NCBI GenBank assembly: GCA_937927915.1
Contig: CALGKB010000005.1
Coordinates: 1 to 64,000, forward strand
Origin: an uncultured Pseudanabaenaceae cyanobacterium
GTDB lineage: Bacteria; Cyanobacteriota; Cyanobacteriia; Pseudanabaenales; Pseudanabaenaceae
Length of the DNA: 64,000 nucleotides
Direction of reading: 5' to 3'
Shown: positions 8,491-17,388 of the stretch, piece by piece
Position numbering within the stretch: position 1 is the stretch's first letter
How the letters are laid out: each line of letters starts with the position of its first letter
Made by a program: the position numbers and the translations under genes
The notes under the pieces: generated by a model
Seen by the model: the letters and a program-made list of their open reading frames with translations, nothing else
Databases searched by the model: none
What the model was told of the DNA's origin: nothing

Positions 8491-9227
8491 TTACGTTGCG
8501 AAAAAATACCCCGATCGTCGCGGTTAAACAATTGTTTAATTTTCTCCCAAGCTTTTAGCAAAGCATTAGTAGGTTCAGGAGATTCCTGCAGAGCTTCATT
8601 GTAACTTTGGACAAATTCCTTTTGTGCCTCTTCTGAGAGATCAGCTTTCATTTCAGGGGATAGACAATCCTCTGTTATGCAGGGAATCTGCATATCTGTT
8701 GTAGCCAGTTCTTCTGCTCCCAAACCCTGCAGCAGGAGGAAAATCTGCCCTGCTTTGTCTTCTTCCACTTCCACCACTAGGAGAAACTCCCCCGCCTGTA
8801 CCCGCGTTTGATAGATAGCCGCCTTATCCTGGGGCATTCCAAAGGACATCAGCACAGAACCCAAACCAGCCCCCAGAGAACCATAGAGAGCGCCACTGGT
8901 TGCCCCCAACAGAGCTGCTGCCAAAGGACCTGCCGCCACTACCGTCCCGATAAAGGGAATGAACAACACCCCCACTCCCGTTAACAAACTCAGTACAGAA
9001 CCAAACAATGCCCCGTAGAGAGCACCTGTTGTCAACCCATCCAAAATCACATCTTTCTTAGTGAGAAAACCCGTAATTCTGGCTTCCGTTTGGAAGTTGC
9101 GCCCGATGATGGAAATTTTGTCCTTGGGGATACCCCGATCGAGTAGTCTTTGCACAGCTTCCTGCAATTTTTCCTGATTCTTAAAGGTGGCTGAGACACA
9201 CTTCATGGCAGGGAGGGTAGATGTCAT
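8487..9227 (-). CDS. General-stress-type glycine-zipper protein with ChaB-like tail
   Basis: A 246-residue protein. Residues 8-50 resemble the general stress protein 17M/YflT-type domain (VQRLLDRGIPKDKISIIGR). Residues 70-140 are a glycine/alanine-rich hydrophobic region (GALYGALFGSVLSLL; GATSGALYGSLGAGLG), a membrane-inserting glycine zipper. A short beta segment follows, and the tail (LSEEAQKEFVQSYNEAL ... KAWEKIKQLF) looks like a ChaB domain. A good AGGGG ribosome site precedes the ATG at 9227. The family assignment is from pattern only; a stress or membrane-integrity role is inference. It is translationally coupled to the DUF1614 gene. Confidence 0.68.
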   Translation of the reverse strand: MTSTLPAMKCVSATFKNQEKLQEAVQRLLDRGIPKDKISIIGRNFQTEARITGFLTKKDVILDGLTTGALYGALFGSVLSLLTGVGVLFIPFIGTVVAAGPLAAALLGATSGALYGSLGAGLGSVLMSFGMPQDKAAIYQTRVQAGEFLLVVEVEEDKAGQIFLLLQGLGAEELATTDMQIPCITEDCLSPEMKADLSEEAQKEFVQSYNEALQESPEPTNALLKAWEKIKQLFNRDDRGIFSQRK

Positions 9228-9309
9228 TGTTTTTAGCCCCTTGTCATTGCAGCTTTAGCTTAGCATGATTAGCAACAATAGTACTGAAAATCGATATAAA
9301 ATTTTACAT

Positions 9310-9621
9310 TTAAGTACAGACCAATCTAGCCATAGCCCAAGAAGCAAAAGTACAAGACTTGCTCATCCCTGCCCTAACAAACTTCAATTTGTCTATCAGT
9401 TTATCTCCCCACTTACTATCTCCTGGCATCAACTGTAAGAGCAAATAAACTATTAGAACAACATATATTTGTATTCTGATACCATTTATATTTTTGGTAA
9501 TCAACTTATCCAACTTCAATTCCTGTTTCAAAAATCGCCATAGTATCTCTATTTCCCATTGCCTACGATCACTCGCTAGAATTGCTCCACAGTACTCTAA
9601 CACTACATTTTTGGGATGCAT
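9310..9621 (-). pseudogene. IS4-type transposase C-terminal remnant
   Basis: Only the C-terminal part of a DDE transposase remains: the catalytic glutamate region RRQWEIEILWRFLKQELKL, then the helical LITKNINGIRIQIYVVLIVY segment found in IS4-type transposases. No N-terminal or central catalytic parts precede it, because the next gene (the DegT aminotransferase) ends at 9640. No terminal inverted repeats were found around it. The same C-terminal pattern occurs in the element at 48.4 kb, but the residues differ enough that they come from different elements. Confidence 0.75.
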
Positions 9622-9639
9622 CAGCTATTCAACTATCAC

Positions 9640-10782
9640 TTAGTCTGCCCAATTTTTGATAACATAGGCAATCTCCCTAATAGTCTCTACAGACAGTTCA
9701 GGATAAATCGGTAAACTAAGGACTTCCTGCGCCAATTGTTCAGCTACAGGAAAAGGGGGATACTGACCACAATAGACAGGTAACAGATGTAAAGGCACAG
9801 GGTAGTAGATCATAGTGCCAATTCCTTCTTTGTGTAAACGATCGATCAAAGCCTGTCGCTTACCATGTAAAACGCGAATTGTGTATTGATGAAATACATG
9901 ACCATCGCTGATAGAGGGGGTAATAATGTCTGGAATGCCCTGCAAAATTTGATTGTAAGTATGGGCAATCTCTCTTCTTTTCAGATTCCATGTGGCAACA
10001 TGGGGTAATTTCACCCGCAGAATTGCTGCCTGTAATGTATCTAAACGAGAGTTATACCCTAACATTTCATTCTGATATTTGCTAATGGAGCCATGTACCC
10101 GCAGTTTTCTCGCTGTCTCAGCTACTTGGGCATCATTTGTCACCACTAATCCCCCATCGCCGTAGGCACCTAAATTCTTAGTAGGAAAGAAAGAAAAAGC
10201 ACCGCAGTCACCGATCGTGCCTGTGTATTTTCCCTGTATTTGACTCCGCAGAGTAGGCTCACAAGAGCAATTCCCACAGCCTAAATATTTCGCACCAAAG
10301 GATTGGGCACAGTCTTCAATTACTTTGAGGTTATATTCCTGGGCGATCATCATAATTTCTGTGAGATTAGCAGGGCGACCAAAGAGATGAACGGGTAAAA
10401 TAGCACGGGTTTTGCTGCTAATTGCTGCCCTAATCTGCCGCGGATCAATGTTAAAAGTAAGGGGGTCAACATCGACAAAGACGGGCACTGCCCCAATATT
10501 ACTAATTGCCTCGGCTGTAGCAAAAAAACTAAAGGGTGTAGTAATCACTTCATCCCCTGGGACAATACCCACCGATCGTAAACCAATCATCAAGGCGTCT
10601 GTGCCAGAGTTAGTAGTAATCGCGTATTTTACCCCCAGATACTCACTGATTTCCTGTTCTAAAAGTTGGACATCAGCCCCTAAAATAAACTGCCCAGTCT
10701 GTAGCACATTAGCAATCGCCCGATCGATTTCTGTGGCTAATTGACGGTACTGCTCTTTAAGGTCAAAAATAGGAATGCGCAT
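9640..10782 (-). CDS. DegT/DnrJ/EryC1/StrS-family PLP aminotransferase
   Basis: A 380-residue PLP-dependent sugar aminotransferase family protein; these transaminate nucleotide-linked keto-sugars for surface polysaccharides. Visible features are the N-terminal DLKEQYRQL, the cofactor segment TNSGTDALMIGLR, the EDCAQSFGAKY strand and the Schiff-base lysine K202 in SFFPTKNLGAYGDGG. Between AKY and the GTIGDCGAFSF strand there is a cysteine-containing insertion (GCGNCSCEPTLRSQIQ) absent from most relatives I recall. It starts two bases after glgX ends, although no sugar-nucleotide pathway gene is adjacent; rfbA lies 21 kb away. Confidence 0.92.
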   Translation of the reverse strand: MRIPIFDLKEQYRQLATEIDRAIANVLQTGQFILGADVQLLEQEISEYLGVKYAITTNSGTDALMIGLRSVGIVPGDEVITTPFSFFATAEAISNIGAVPVFVDVDPLTFNIDPRQIRAAISSKTRAILPVHLFGRPANLTEIMMIAQEYNLKVIEDCAQSFGAKYLGCGNCSCEPTLRSQIQGKYTGTIGDCGAFSFFPTKNLGAYGDGGLVVTNDAQVAETARKLRVHGSISKYQNEMLGYNSRLDTLQAAILRVKLPHVATWNLKRREIAHTYNQILQGIPDIITPSISDGHVFHQYTIRVLHGKRQALIDRLHKEGIGTMIYYPVPLHLLPVYCGQYPPFPVAEQLAQEVLSLPIYPELSVETIREIAYVIKNWAD

Positions 10783-10784
10783 GA

Positions 10785-12851
10785 CTATTCTCGCTTGAGA
10801 GCCATCAACACGATCGTACTTCTGGGCATAGCGCGATAGCGATCGGAGGCAATATAAGCCGCAGTTTCAGGGGGAGAGAAATCATCAGGACTAGGCAAAT
10901 AGGTATCCACAATTCTATGCCAATGCCAGTTGTTAGGTAAAGGTGGTAGGGCAAAATCCAGGGGTTCCCAATAGGCATTACAGATGACGTGAAGGTATTC
11001 TTCCTGGGGTTTGGGGTGATAGAGGGTAAAGGCTAAACTATGGGAAAAATAACCCCAATCCGGCTCCTCCAGTTCTACACCATGCCAAACAATGGAGGGC
11101 TGATACTCATCAAAACCAATATGCAGAAATTGCTCCACTTCAAAGATAGCGCGCTCCTGTACAAATTGAATCAAACTCCGCACAAAACGCAATAAATCTG
11201 CCTCTTTTTCTACGCTATCCCAATTGAACCAACTGATTTCATTATTTTGACAGTAGGCATTGTTATTCCCTTTTTGTGTCCGTCGCACTTCATCCCCCAT
11301 TAATAGCATTGGCGTCCCTTGGGAGATAAATAAAATTGTCAAGAAGTTCTTGATCTGGCGCAGGCGCAGCTGATTGATCTCTGGATCATCCGTCTCTCCC
11401 TCCACGCCACAATTCCAACTAAAGTTATCATTGGTACCATCTTGGTTGTCTTCTAAATTGTTCCAGTTGTGTTTTTCGTTGTAAGAAACTAAATCATTCA
11501 AAGTAAAGCCGTCATGGCAGGTAATAAAGTGAATACTGCGATTGGGTTCCCGATCGGGCTGGCGATAAATATCGGGACTGGCAATAATACGGGAGGCAAA
11601 CTGTTCAATTACCCCGTCATCCCCCTTGACAAAACGGCGCACATCGTCACGGTAGGGACCATTCCACTCCGTAAACCGTTCCCCCACAAATGACCCCACC
11701 TGGTATAGTCCCCCGGCATCCCAGGCTTCGGCAATTAACTTCACCCCCGCCAACACAGGTTCAAACTCGATCGCCCACAGGATGGGTGGATTTTTGAGAA
11801 TTTGTCCCGCTTCTCCTCTAGAAAAGACAGAAGCTAAATCAAAGCGAAAGCCGTCTACGTGCATTTCTGCCACCCAGTAGCGCAGGCAGTCCAGAATCAA
11901 CCGTTGCACAATGCCGTGATTGGTTTTGAGGGTGTTGCCGCAGCCGCTGTAGTTTTTGTAACCCATGCCCTGGGGGTCGAGAATATAGTAAACGCTGTTT
12001 TCCAAACCCTTAAAGGAAAAAATGGGACCGTGCTGATCCCCCTCCGCCGTGTGGTTGAATACTACGTCTAAAATGACCTCAATGCCTGCCCGATGCAGTG
12101 CCTTCACCATGTCTTTGAATTCATTGATCACGCCGATAGGGTCAGAGACAGAACTATAACCGCTATAGGGGGCAAAGAAGGCGAGGGGACTATAACCCCA
12201 GTAATTGGTCAAACCGGGGCGGGCATCCTGGGGGTCAAAATATTGCACAGGCAGCAACTCCACCGCCGTAATGCCCAGGGATTTGAGATAGGGAATTTTT
12301 GCAATGACACCCCGATAGGTGCCCCGCAGATGGTCAGGTAGGCCAGAATTGGGATGCTTGGTAAAGCCCCCCACATGCATTTCATAGATCACAGTTTTGG
12401 CAAGGGGACGGTGAATAGGGCTGTCTTCCTCCCAATCGTACCCTCCTCCCCCCACCACCACGCTTTTGAGACATTGGGCAGCGTTATCCCCAGGGCGCAT
12501 CGCCGCTAACCGACTGTAGTGTTTCCCCATTGCCACTGCTTTAGTGTAGGGGTCTAGCAACACCTTGTTGCCATCAAACCGATGTCCCAAATAGGGAGCG
12601 TAGGGACCAAATACCCGATAGCCGTAGAGTTGCCCTTCCTGCAGGTGTTTGACAAATACATGCCAGTAGTGGAAGGTGCGGTTTTTTTGGGGGTCTAGGT
12701 CAATTACCCGACTGGGGCGGGGGTCATCAACGTCATCAAAGAGCAGTAACTCCACCGCATAGGCGTTGCGAGAAAAGAGGCAAAAATTAACACCATCCTC
12801 GCGCAGGGTTGCTCCCAAGGGATAACTGGTTCCCGGTAATACGTCCGTCAT
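10785..12851 (-). CDS. glgX: Glycogen debranching enzyme / isoamylase
   Basis: GH13-family alpha-1,6-glucosidase that removes branches during glycogen breakdown. An N-terminal CBM48 domain (GTSYPLGATLREDGVNFCLFS) precedes the catalytic barrel. The nucleophile Asp is in DGFRFDLASV, the acid Glu in LIAEAWDAGG and the transition-state Asp in ITCHDGFTLNDL. At about 688 residues it is a normal GlgX. The ATG at 12851 gives the usual start (MTDVLPGTSYPLGATL); an in-frame ATG at 12875 would add eight residues. It is followed two bases later by the DegT aminotransferase. The glycogen synthase gene glgA is elsewhere in the window, at 43.8 kb. Confidence 0.95.
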   Translation of the reverse strand: MTDVLPGTSYPLGATLREDGVNFCLFSRNAYAVELLLFDDVDDPRPSRVIDLDPQKNRTFHYWHVFVKHLQEGQLYGYRVFGPYAPYLGHRFDGNKVLLDPYTKAVAMGKHYSRLAAMRPGDNAAQCLKSVVVGGGGYDWEEDSPIHRPLAKTVIYEMHVGGFTKHPNSGLPDHLRGTYRGVIAKIPYLKSLGITAVELLPVQYFDPQDARPGLTNYWGYSPLAFFAPYSGYSSVSDPIGVINEFKDMVKALHRAGIEVILDVVFNHTAEGDQHGPIFSFKGLENSVYYILDPQGMGYKNYSGCGNTLKTNHGIVQRLILDCLRYWVAEMHVDGFRFDLASVFSRGEAGQILKNPPILWAIEFEPVLAGVKLIAEAWDAGGLYQVGSFVGERFTEWNGPYRDDVRRFVKGDDGVIEQFASRIIASPDIYRQPDREPNRSIHFITCHDGFTLNDLVSYNEKHNWNNLEDNQDGTNDNFSWNCGVEGETDDPEINQLRLRQIKNFLTILFISQGTPMLLMGDEVRRTQKGNNNAYCQNNEISWFNWDSVEKEADLLRFVRSLIQFVQERAIFEVEQFLHIGFDEYQPSIVWHGVELEEPDWGYFSHSLAFTLYHPKPQEEYLHVICNAYWEPLDFALPPLPNNWHWHRIVDTYLPSPDDFSPPETAAYIASDRYRAMPRSTIVLMALKRE

Positions 12852-12946
12852 AGGTATTGCCCCATCACTCCCCATCAGGTTACCACAGTAGCATTTCTAG
12901 GGTATGTTTATAGTGATTGCATCGCAGAATTTATCGGGGAGTCGGT

Positions 12947-13153
12947 ATGGATTTTGGCTTTTTTTCTGACCTGTGGGCTAACCTGGATGTCCATAGCTTT
13001 GTTAATTCCATTCTATTTGCCCAACAATTCCAGCAGGATGTGCTCGGGGACATCAAGAAGGGGTGGGACAATTTCGTCGCCACGCGCCAGTATGTCTCTC
13101 TGATCATTGGTTTTACCCTGGGTTACCTCCTGCGCAGTGTCACCAACGGTTAG
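12947..13153 (+). CDS. Small protein with C-terminal hydrophobic segment, unknown
   Basis: A 68-residue protein, start chosen at the ATG at 12947 because GGGGAG lies five bases upstream; the open frame continues upstream to a TTG at 12917. The N-terminus is acidic/aromatic (MDFGFFSDLWANLD), the middle is an amphipathic helix (AQQFQQDVLGDIKKGW) and the C-terminus a short hydrophobic stretch (YVSLIIGFTLGYLLRS). I do not recognise the family. It runs convergently into the FIST-domain gene with a 4-base overlap. Confidence 0.6.
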   Translation: MDFGFFSDLWANLDVHSFVNSILFAQQFQQDVLGDIKKGWDNFVATRQYVSLIIGFTLGYLLRSVTNG

Positions 13154-14319
13154 GGTTCCCGCAAAATGCCAAAGACAGAGGTGTAGCCGTGCAGAAAGGT
13201 GGTGCCCCCCACCGGTCCAATTTCCCCCCCACAGAAAAAGCCGGCAAAATCAATGGCGCCAAACCGCTGCTGAAATAGCTCGCTGTCAAAGTTGGGCTTT
13301 TGGTATAGTCCCTCGCCTCTGCCGGTGCAGCTAAACATGAGGGCGCCCCTGGGGTTGAGGTTGGGGTACTGCCGGAGGGCGTTTTGTAGGTCTTCTGCGG
13401 AGGTGTCGGCATCCCGTAAATGTAACTGGAGTCTCTGCCCTGGGCGCATCCGATCGCCAATGGCTATTGCCCCGGAACTGGGGTCGACGCCAATAATATT
13501 GCGAATGAGAAAATCCCCCTGCTTGACTTCTGTCTGAAACTCGTTCATCACAATCCCCACAAACAGCGATCGTTGGGCAAGGCGGCGGTCTCTATCACTG
13601 AGGCGGCTGATAATGTCTTGCAGCACTGCCAGGGCGGGACGATCGTTTAACTTGGTGATAATATTGCGTTCACAGGCGGTTACCTGCAGCAGATCGCCGA
13701 TGGGACGACAACCCTGGGCGACGATGGCATCAAGGCGGATATTGCCCCAAAAAGCTGCTCCCACTGCCCCCCGATTATAAAGGTAGCGACCACAGAAGAG
13801 GGCATTGCTGCCCTGCCCTCCGCCACTGGCTAAGCCCCCCACTTTCACCGATTGGGGATAGGCAAAATCTAAACCCTGCAAAAAGTCTGTAATGGGGAAG
13901 GAGAAGCCATCTACTAGCAACACAAACCCCGGCTGTTCTGTGCCCCCGATGCCAATCAATTCCTGCCAGGCTTGGGGTGGGCTGTCGAGGTCTGGTAACC
14001 GATCGGGATTGAGGTGGAAGGTACGGATAGCAACTCCTGGCAGATGTCCCACCAACAGGGTGATCCCTGGCTCCAATTCTAGTTCCTGCCCATTGCCGAT
14101 CACCCCACTCCCCCCACAACCGATGAGATTGGGCAAGGGGAATTTTTCCTGTAATAGGGGTAACACTCTGGCAAACTCACTGGCAAAGGCATGGGAGACA
14201 AATAAAAAGCCCAAATCCGCTGCTAAATTGCCTAAACCTGTTTTTACTTGCTCTACTACTTCCCCGATCGCTGCCTCCAGGGAAACCTTGCGGGAAATTC
14301 CAGTTACCCATTTCATCAT
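13150..14319 (-). CDS. FIST N/FIST C sensory-domain protein
   Basis: A protein of about 389 residues with the FIST N and FIST C pair, a sensory module thought to bind small ligands such as amino acids. Glycine-rich signatures are GCGGSGVIGNGQELE (N domain) and the C-terminal MFSCTGRGEGLY with FAGFFCGGEIGPVGG. There is no membrane segment or attached output domain, so it probably acts in the cytoplasm through a partner. The frame opens with a GTG at 14331, but ATG 14319 follows a GGTGGGG ribosome site. It is divergent from apcF. Confidence 0.85.
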   Translation of the reverse strand: MMKWVTGISRKVSLEAAIGEVVEQVKTGLGNLAADLGFLFVSHAFASEFARVLPLLQEKFPLPNLIGCGGSGVIGNGQELELEPGITLLVGHLPGVAIRTFHLNPDRLPDLDSPPQAWQELIGIGGTEQPGFVLLVDGFSFPITDFLQGLDFAYPQSVKVGGLASGGGQGSNALFCGRYLYNRGAVGAAFWGNIRLDAIVAQGCRPIGDLLQVTACERNIITKLNDRPALAVLQDIISRLSDRDRRLAQRSLFVGIVMNEFQTEVKQGDFLIRNIIGVDPSSGAIAIGDRMRPGQRLQLHLRDADTSAEDLQNALRQYPNLNPRGALMFSCTGRGEGLYQKPNFDSELFQQRFGAIDFAGFFCGGEIGPVGGTTFLHGYTSVFGILREP

Positions 14320-14422
14320 GCTATCCCCCACCTTTTGCGGTATAAGATTTAGAGAGGTCGCTGTGTCTCAGCCTCCCATTTATTAAGACATATTAAACAT
14401 AACCTGTTTGGAGCATTTTTTC

Positions 14423-14920
14423 ATGCAAGACACGATAACAAGATTGATCAACAATTATGACGCCGCCGGGCGCTACTTCGATCGCAATGCCATCGACGAT
14501 TTGAAGGCTTATTTTGCCACAGGGGCGGCGCGGTTGCGGGCAGCTAGTTTGATTACTGCCAATGCGGCGGGTTTGGTGCGCCAGGCTGGTTCGCGCCTGT
14601 TTGACGAAGTGCCTGACCTTATCCGTCCAGGGGGCAATGCCTATACTACGCGCCGTTATGCTGCCTGCCTGCGGGATATGGACTACTACCTGCGCTATGC
14701 TACCTATGCTCTAGTGGCAGGGGATAACTATGTCCTGGATGAACGGGTGTTGCAGGGTCTGCGGGAAACCTATAACTCCCTGGGGGTACCGATCGGGCCT
14801 ACGGTGCGGGGTATCCAAATCCTCAAGGAACTGTGTATGGAGTTGGTAGGGGAAAGAGCGGAGTGGCTGCAGTCCCCCTTTGACCATATGAGTCGCGGCC
14901 TCAGTGAAATTAATATCTAA
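14423..14920 (+). CDS. apcF: Allophycocyanin beta-18 subunit (phycobilisome core)
   Basis: ApcF replaces one ApcB subunit in the trimer next to the core-membrane linker, where it helps pass energy to photosystem II. The 165-residue sequence has the phycocyanobilin-binding Cys82 in RRYAACLRDMDYYLRYATYA. It matches the ApcF type rather than ApcB in its N-terminal NNYDAAGRYFDRNAIDDLK and QAGSRLF segments. The ATG at 14423 is used; an in-frame TTG at 14408 lies upstream. It stands alone, as apcF commonly does, between the divergent FIST gene and thpR, about 50 bases downstream. Confidence 0.96.
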   Translation: MQDTITRLINNYDAAGRYFDRNAIDDLKAYFATGAARLRAASLITANAAGLVRQAGSRLFDEVPDLIRPGGNAYTTRRYAACLRDMDYYLRYATYALVAGDNYVLDERVLQGLRETYNSLGVPIGPTVRGIQILKELCMELVGERAEWLQSPFDHMSRGLSEINI

Positions 14921-14973
14921 ATGCTAGCTGTCGATCGGGTTGAGGTCACTCGATCGGCAATTAGGGACTCAAA

Positions 14974-15537
14974 ATGACTGCCCAAACTATCAGAGCTTTT
15001 TTAGCCATCCCCCCCGATCGGTCTGCCCACGCTCTCCTGCGGGAGTATCAGCAGTGCCTCATAGCCACAGAGGGGAGTCAGGGCATACGGTGGGTAAAAC
15101 CAGAGCAATTCCATCTCACAGTGCGGTTTTTGGGCAATCTGTCCCCAGGACAAATACAAGCATTAGTGGCTTTGCTCAATCACAGTCTCAGGCGCAACGG
15201 TCATCTCTCTCTCACGTTGGGGGCACCAGTTTTCTTCCCTGCCCACAGACCCCATACGATCGTTTGTCCTGTGCCTACAACCCCAGCATTACAGCAACTG
15301 GTAGACCTAGGAGAAAAATGTGCCCAGGCGGTGGGAGTAGAGGCAGAGAGGAGGCAATTTCAAGGTCACATCACCCTTGGTCGTTGTAAAGATATGCCTA
15401 TGCAACGAAATAGACCAGTGCTTGCCTATGACCCCCCTCAACTACCTTGGATAGCCACTGCCTTGGTTTTGTATCAAAGTAGCCTCACCCCCCAGGGAGC
15501 AATTTATACCCAACTGGCAGCTTGGGACCTTGAGTGA
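14974..15537 (+). CDS. thpR: RNA 2',3'-cyclic phosphodiesterase (2H family, LigT-like)
   Basis: A 187-residue 2H phosphoesterase that hydrolyses 2',3'-cyclic phosphate RNA ends in vitro. Both catalytic HxTx motifs are present: HLTVRFLGNL near residue 48 and HITLGRCK near residue 130. The start at 14974 (MTAQTIRAFLAIPP) follows a GGGA ribosome site and shows the typical RxFLAIPP opening. It lies downstream of apcF on the same strand without known functional link. Confidence 0.9.
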   Translation: MTAQTIRAFLAIPPDRSAHALLREYQQCLIATEGSQGIRWVKPEQFHLTVRFLGNLSPGQIQALVALLNHSLRRNGHLSLTLGAPVFFPAHRPHTIVCPVPTTPALQQLVDLGEKCAQAVGVEAERRQFQGHITLGRCKDMPMQRNRPVLAYDPPQLPWIATALVLYQSSLTPQGAIYTQLAAWDLE

Positions 15538-15615
15538 CATTAACCCCTAGCCTTTTCCAACAAGTTGTGCTATCTTCTGGCGCAATGGTGGTTTAGTGTG
15601 AAGGGAGTTGTAGCG

Positions 15616-16512
15616 ATGGACGCAAATAGTATCCTTGGATACCGCGATCTGTACGAAGAGCACTGTGAAGAAATCATGGATGAACTGTTTACGGATGTAG
15701 AACACTCCCTGCGCCTCCATCGGGAACGCTATCGCCCTGAACCCCAGCCCGCGACGGAAGAACCCTTGGTAGTCAGTTTGGTCAAGGTGGATGTGGAAAA
15801 TGCCCAAATCCCGATCGCGGCAGAAGTAGTCCCCCAGTGGGCTGACCCCCATCCCCCCATCATCATTCCCCCTGTAGCCCCTTCTCCCCCCAGCGGTGGT
15901 ACTGATAAGTTTTTGTTGGGTACGGCTTTTGCCTCTATGTTGATTGGGGCGGCGGTAGTGTTGGGGCATTATTTCCTGGTGCAACGATCGCTGGTGCAAG
16001 AGTTGACACCGACGCCTGTGGCTACAACAAACAAGGCACTCGATCGGAAAACAGTGGAGTTTTCTAGTGAAATCAAAACTGCTTTTCAAACTGCCAGTCC
16101 TGCTACTAATAGTCCGTCCCCTGCTGTACCCACTCCACCCCCTCCAGAAGCTCCCCCCCCACCCCAAACCGTTGTCCAGTATGTGCCTGTCTATTCCCCT
16201 CCCCCCGTAGAACCCCCTGCCTATCACCAACCTGCCCCTGCACCTGTTTATACTGAACCTGTGGCTAAAGCAAAGGCGCCTGAACCAGAACCCATGCCCC
16301 CAGGCTCTAGTACCACCCTGTCGGGAATTTTTATGCTGGAACCCAACGATCGTTCCTACGCCCTCATTGAAACTAACGGCGCAGTGCAGTCTGTCCCTGT
16401 GGGGGGGATGATCGGCTCTACGGGCTGGCGCTTAAAGACTGTCGATAACAACACTGCCATTTTGGAAAAGGACGGGCAAAGCCGATCGGTAACTGTAGGG
16501 CAAAAATTCTAG
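15616..16512 (+). CDS. Single-span, proline-rich protein with PilP/GspC-like C-terminal domain
   Basis: A 298-residue protein. It has a cytoplasmic N-terminus of about 85 residues, one membrane helix (FLLGTAFASMLIGAAVVLGHY) and a long Pro/Thr/Ala-rich linker with runs such as PTPPPPEAPPPP. The last 60 residues form a small beta domain (SGIFMLEPNDRSYALIE ... VGGMIGSTGWRLKTV). That domain resembles the inner-membrane PilP/GspC homology region that contacts a secretin in type IV pili and type II secretion. The assignment is by pattern; no pil or gsp gene is in the window. The ATG at 15616 is preferred to the upstream non-ATG frame opening at 15565. Confidence 0.68.
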   Translation: MDANSILGYRDLYEEHCEEIMDELFTDVEHSLRLHRERYRPEPQPATEEPLVVSLVKVDVENAQIPIAAEVVPQWADPHPPIIIPPVAPSPPSGGTDKFLLGTAFASMLIGAAVVLGHYFLVQRSLVQELTPTPVATTNKALDRKTVEFSSEIKTAFQTASPATNSPSPAVPTPPPPEAPPPPQTVVQYVPVYSPPPVEPPAYHQPAPAPVYTEPVAKAKAPEPEPMPPGSSTTLSGIFMLEPNDRSYALIETNGAVQSVPVGGMIGSTGWRLKTVDNNTAILEKDGQSRSVTVGQKF

Positions 16513-17384
16513 GGTTTGATGCGGGCACCCCGCCACAGGAGTTTGTCCTGGAGAGAACGGAAATAGGAGTAGTCCTCCGAGAGAATAATAAACTGGGTAA
16601 GGGCATCGGCACGGCTGATCTCCACCTGCTGACCCAAACCGATGGGGGCTGCTAACACGCCATCTGCCCACAGTTTCAAATCTGTGTCGGGCTTGGTGGG
16701 GGAAATATGCACAATCAGGCGGGGGGGCAGGACAATGGAGCGGCTGGATAAACTCATGGGGCAAATAGGTGTAATAATAATTGCCTCCATGCCAGGGTGG
16801 AGAATGGGACCGCTTGCCGCTACTGTGTAGGAAGTGGAGCCGGTGGGAGTAGCCACAATTAACCCGTCGCCGTGGTGCTGGTCTACCAGTTCTCCATCGA
16901 TGAATACATCCAAAAAAGCTGTCACCATGCGATCGGGAGCTGCTGGTTTGATACACATCTCATTCAGGCAGTAGAAAATTTTATCGTTGCCCGTTACCCT
17001 CGCCTGCAACATCATGCGTCGATCGATGGCAAACCGATCCCCCAATAACCTGTCCCACACCGCCTGGGAGTCCTGCAGTTGCTCTGCCCCATGAGTGAGG
17101 AAGCCCAAATGCCCACCGATATTTACCGCCAAAATGGGTACCCCCAGGGGGGCAAGGTGTCGTGCTGCTCCCAAGGCTGACCCATCTCCCCCTAACACGA
17201 TCGCTAAGTCAATTTCATCGTGGAAAGAGGCGATAAACACAGGGTAGGGATTGTCATTGCCACCACTGGGACCCATGAGGACATGGCAGCCCCGTGCCGA
17301 TAGCTCTCTGTTACAGCGTTCTGCGTACTCTAACGCTAGGGAATGACCCGATCGGTAGGCAATAATCACATTTTTGAGTTTCAC
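16509..17384 (-). CDS. nadK: NAD(+) kinase
   Basis: Phosphorylates NAD to NADP in the cytoplasm. The 291-residue protein has the GGDGSALGAARHLAPLGVPI motif, the second signature ATPTGSTSYTVAASGPI and the segment ITPICPMSLSSRSIVLP. The start is a GTG at 17384, reading MKLKNVIIAYR, with GAGG just upstream. It begins four bases after the prmA stop and is probably expressed with it. The stop overlaps the convergent PilP-like gene by four bases. Cyanobacteria usually carry two NAD kinases; I cannot say which this is. Confidence 0.94.
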   Translation of the reverse strand: MKLKNVIIAYRSGHSLALEYAERCNRELSARGCHVLMGPSGGNDNPYPVFIASFHDEIDLAIVLGGDGSALGAARHLAPLGVPILAVNIGGHLGFLTHGAEQLQDSQAVWDRLLGDRFAIDRRMMLQARVTGNDKIFYCLNEMCIKPAAPDRMVTAFLDVFIDGELVDQHHGDGLIVATPTGSTSYTVAASGPILHPGMEAIIITPICPMSLSSRSIVLPPRLIVHISPTKPDTDLKLWADGVLAAPIGLGQQVEISRADALTQFIILSEDYSYFRSLQDKLLWRGARIKP

Positions 17385-17388
17385 AACC

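Noticed and set aside
14935-14961. Two TCGATCGG copies between apcF and thpR as an operator
   Set aside because: Each is simply an occurrence of the genome-wide CGATCG motif; nothing shows they bind a regulator.
15547-16230. 227-residue minus-strand reading frame
   Set aside because: It is antisense to the proline-rich PilP-like gene; its length comes from proline/glycine codon bias.
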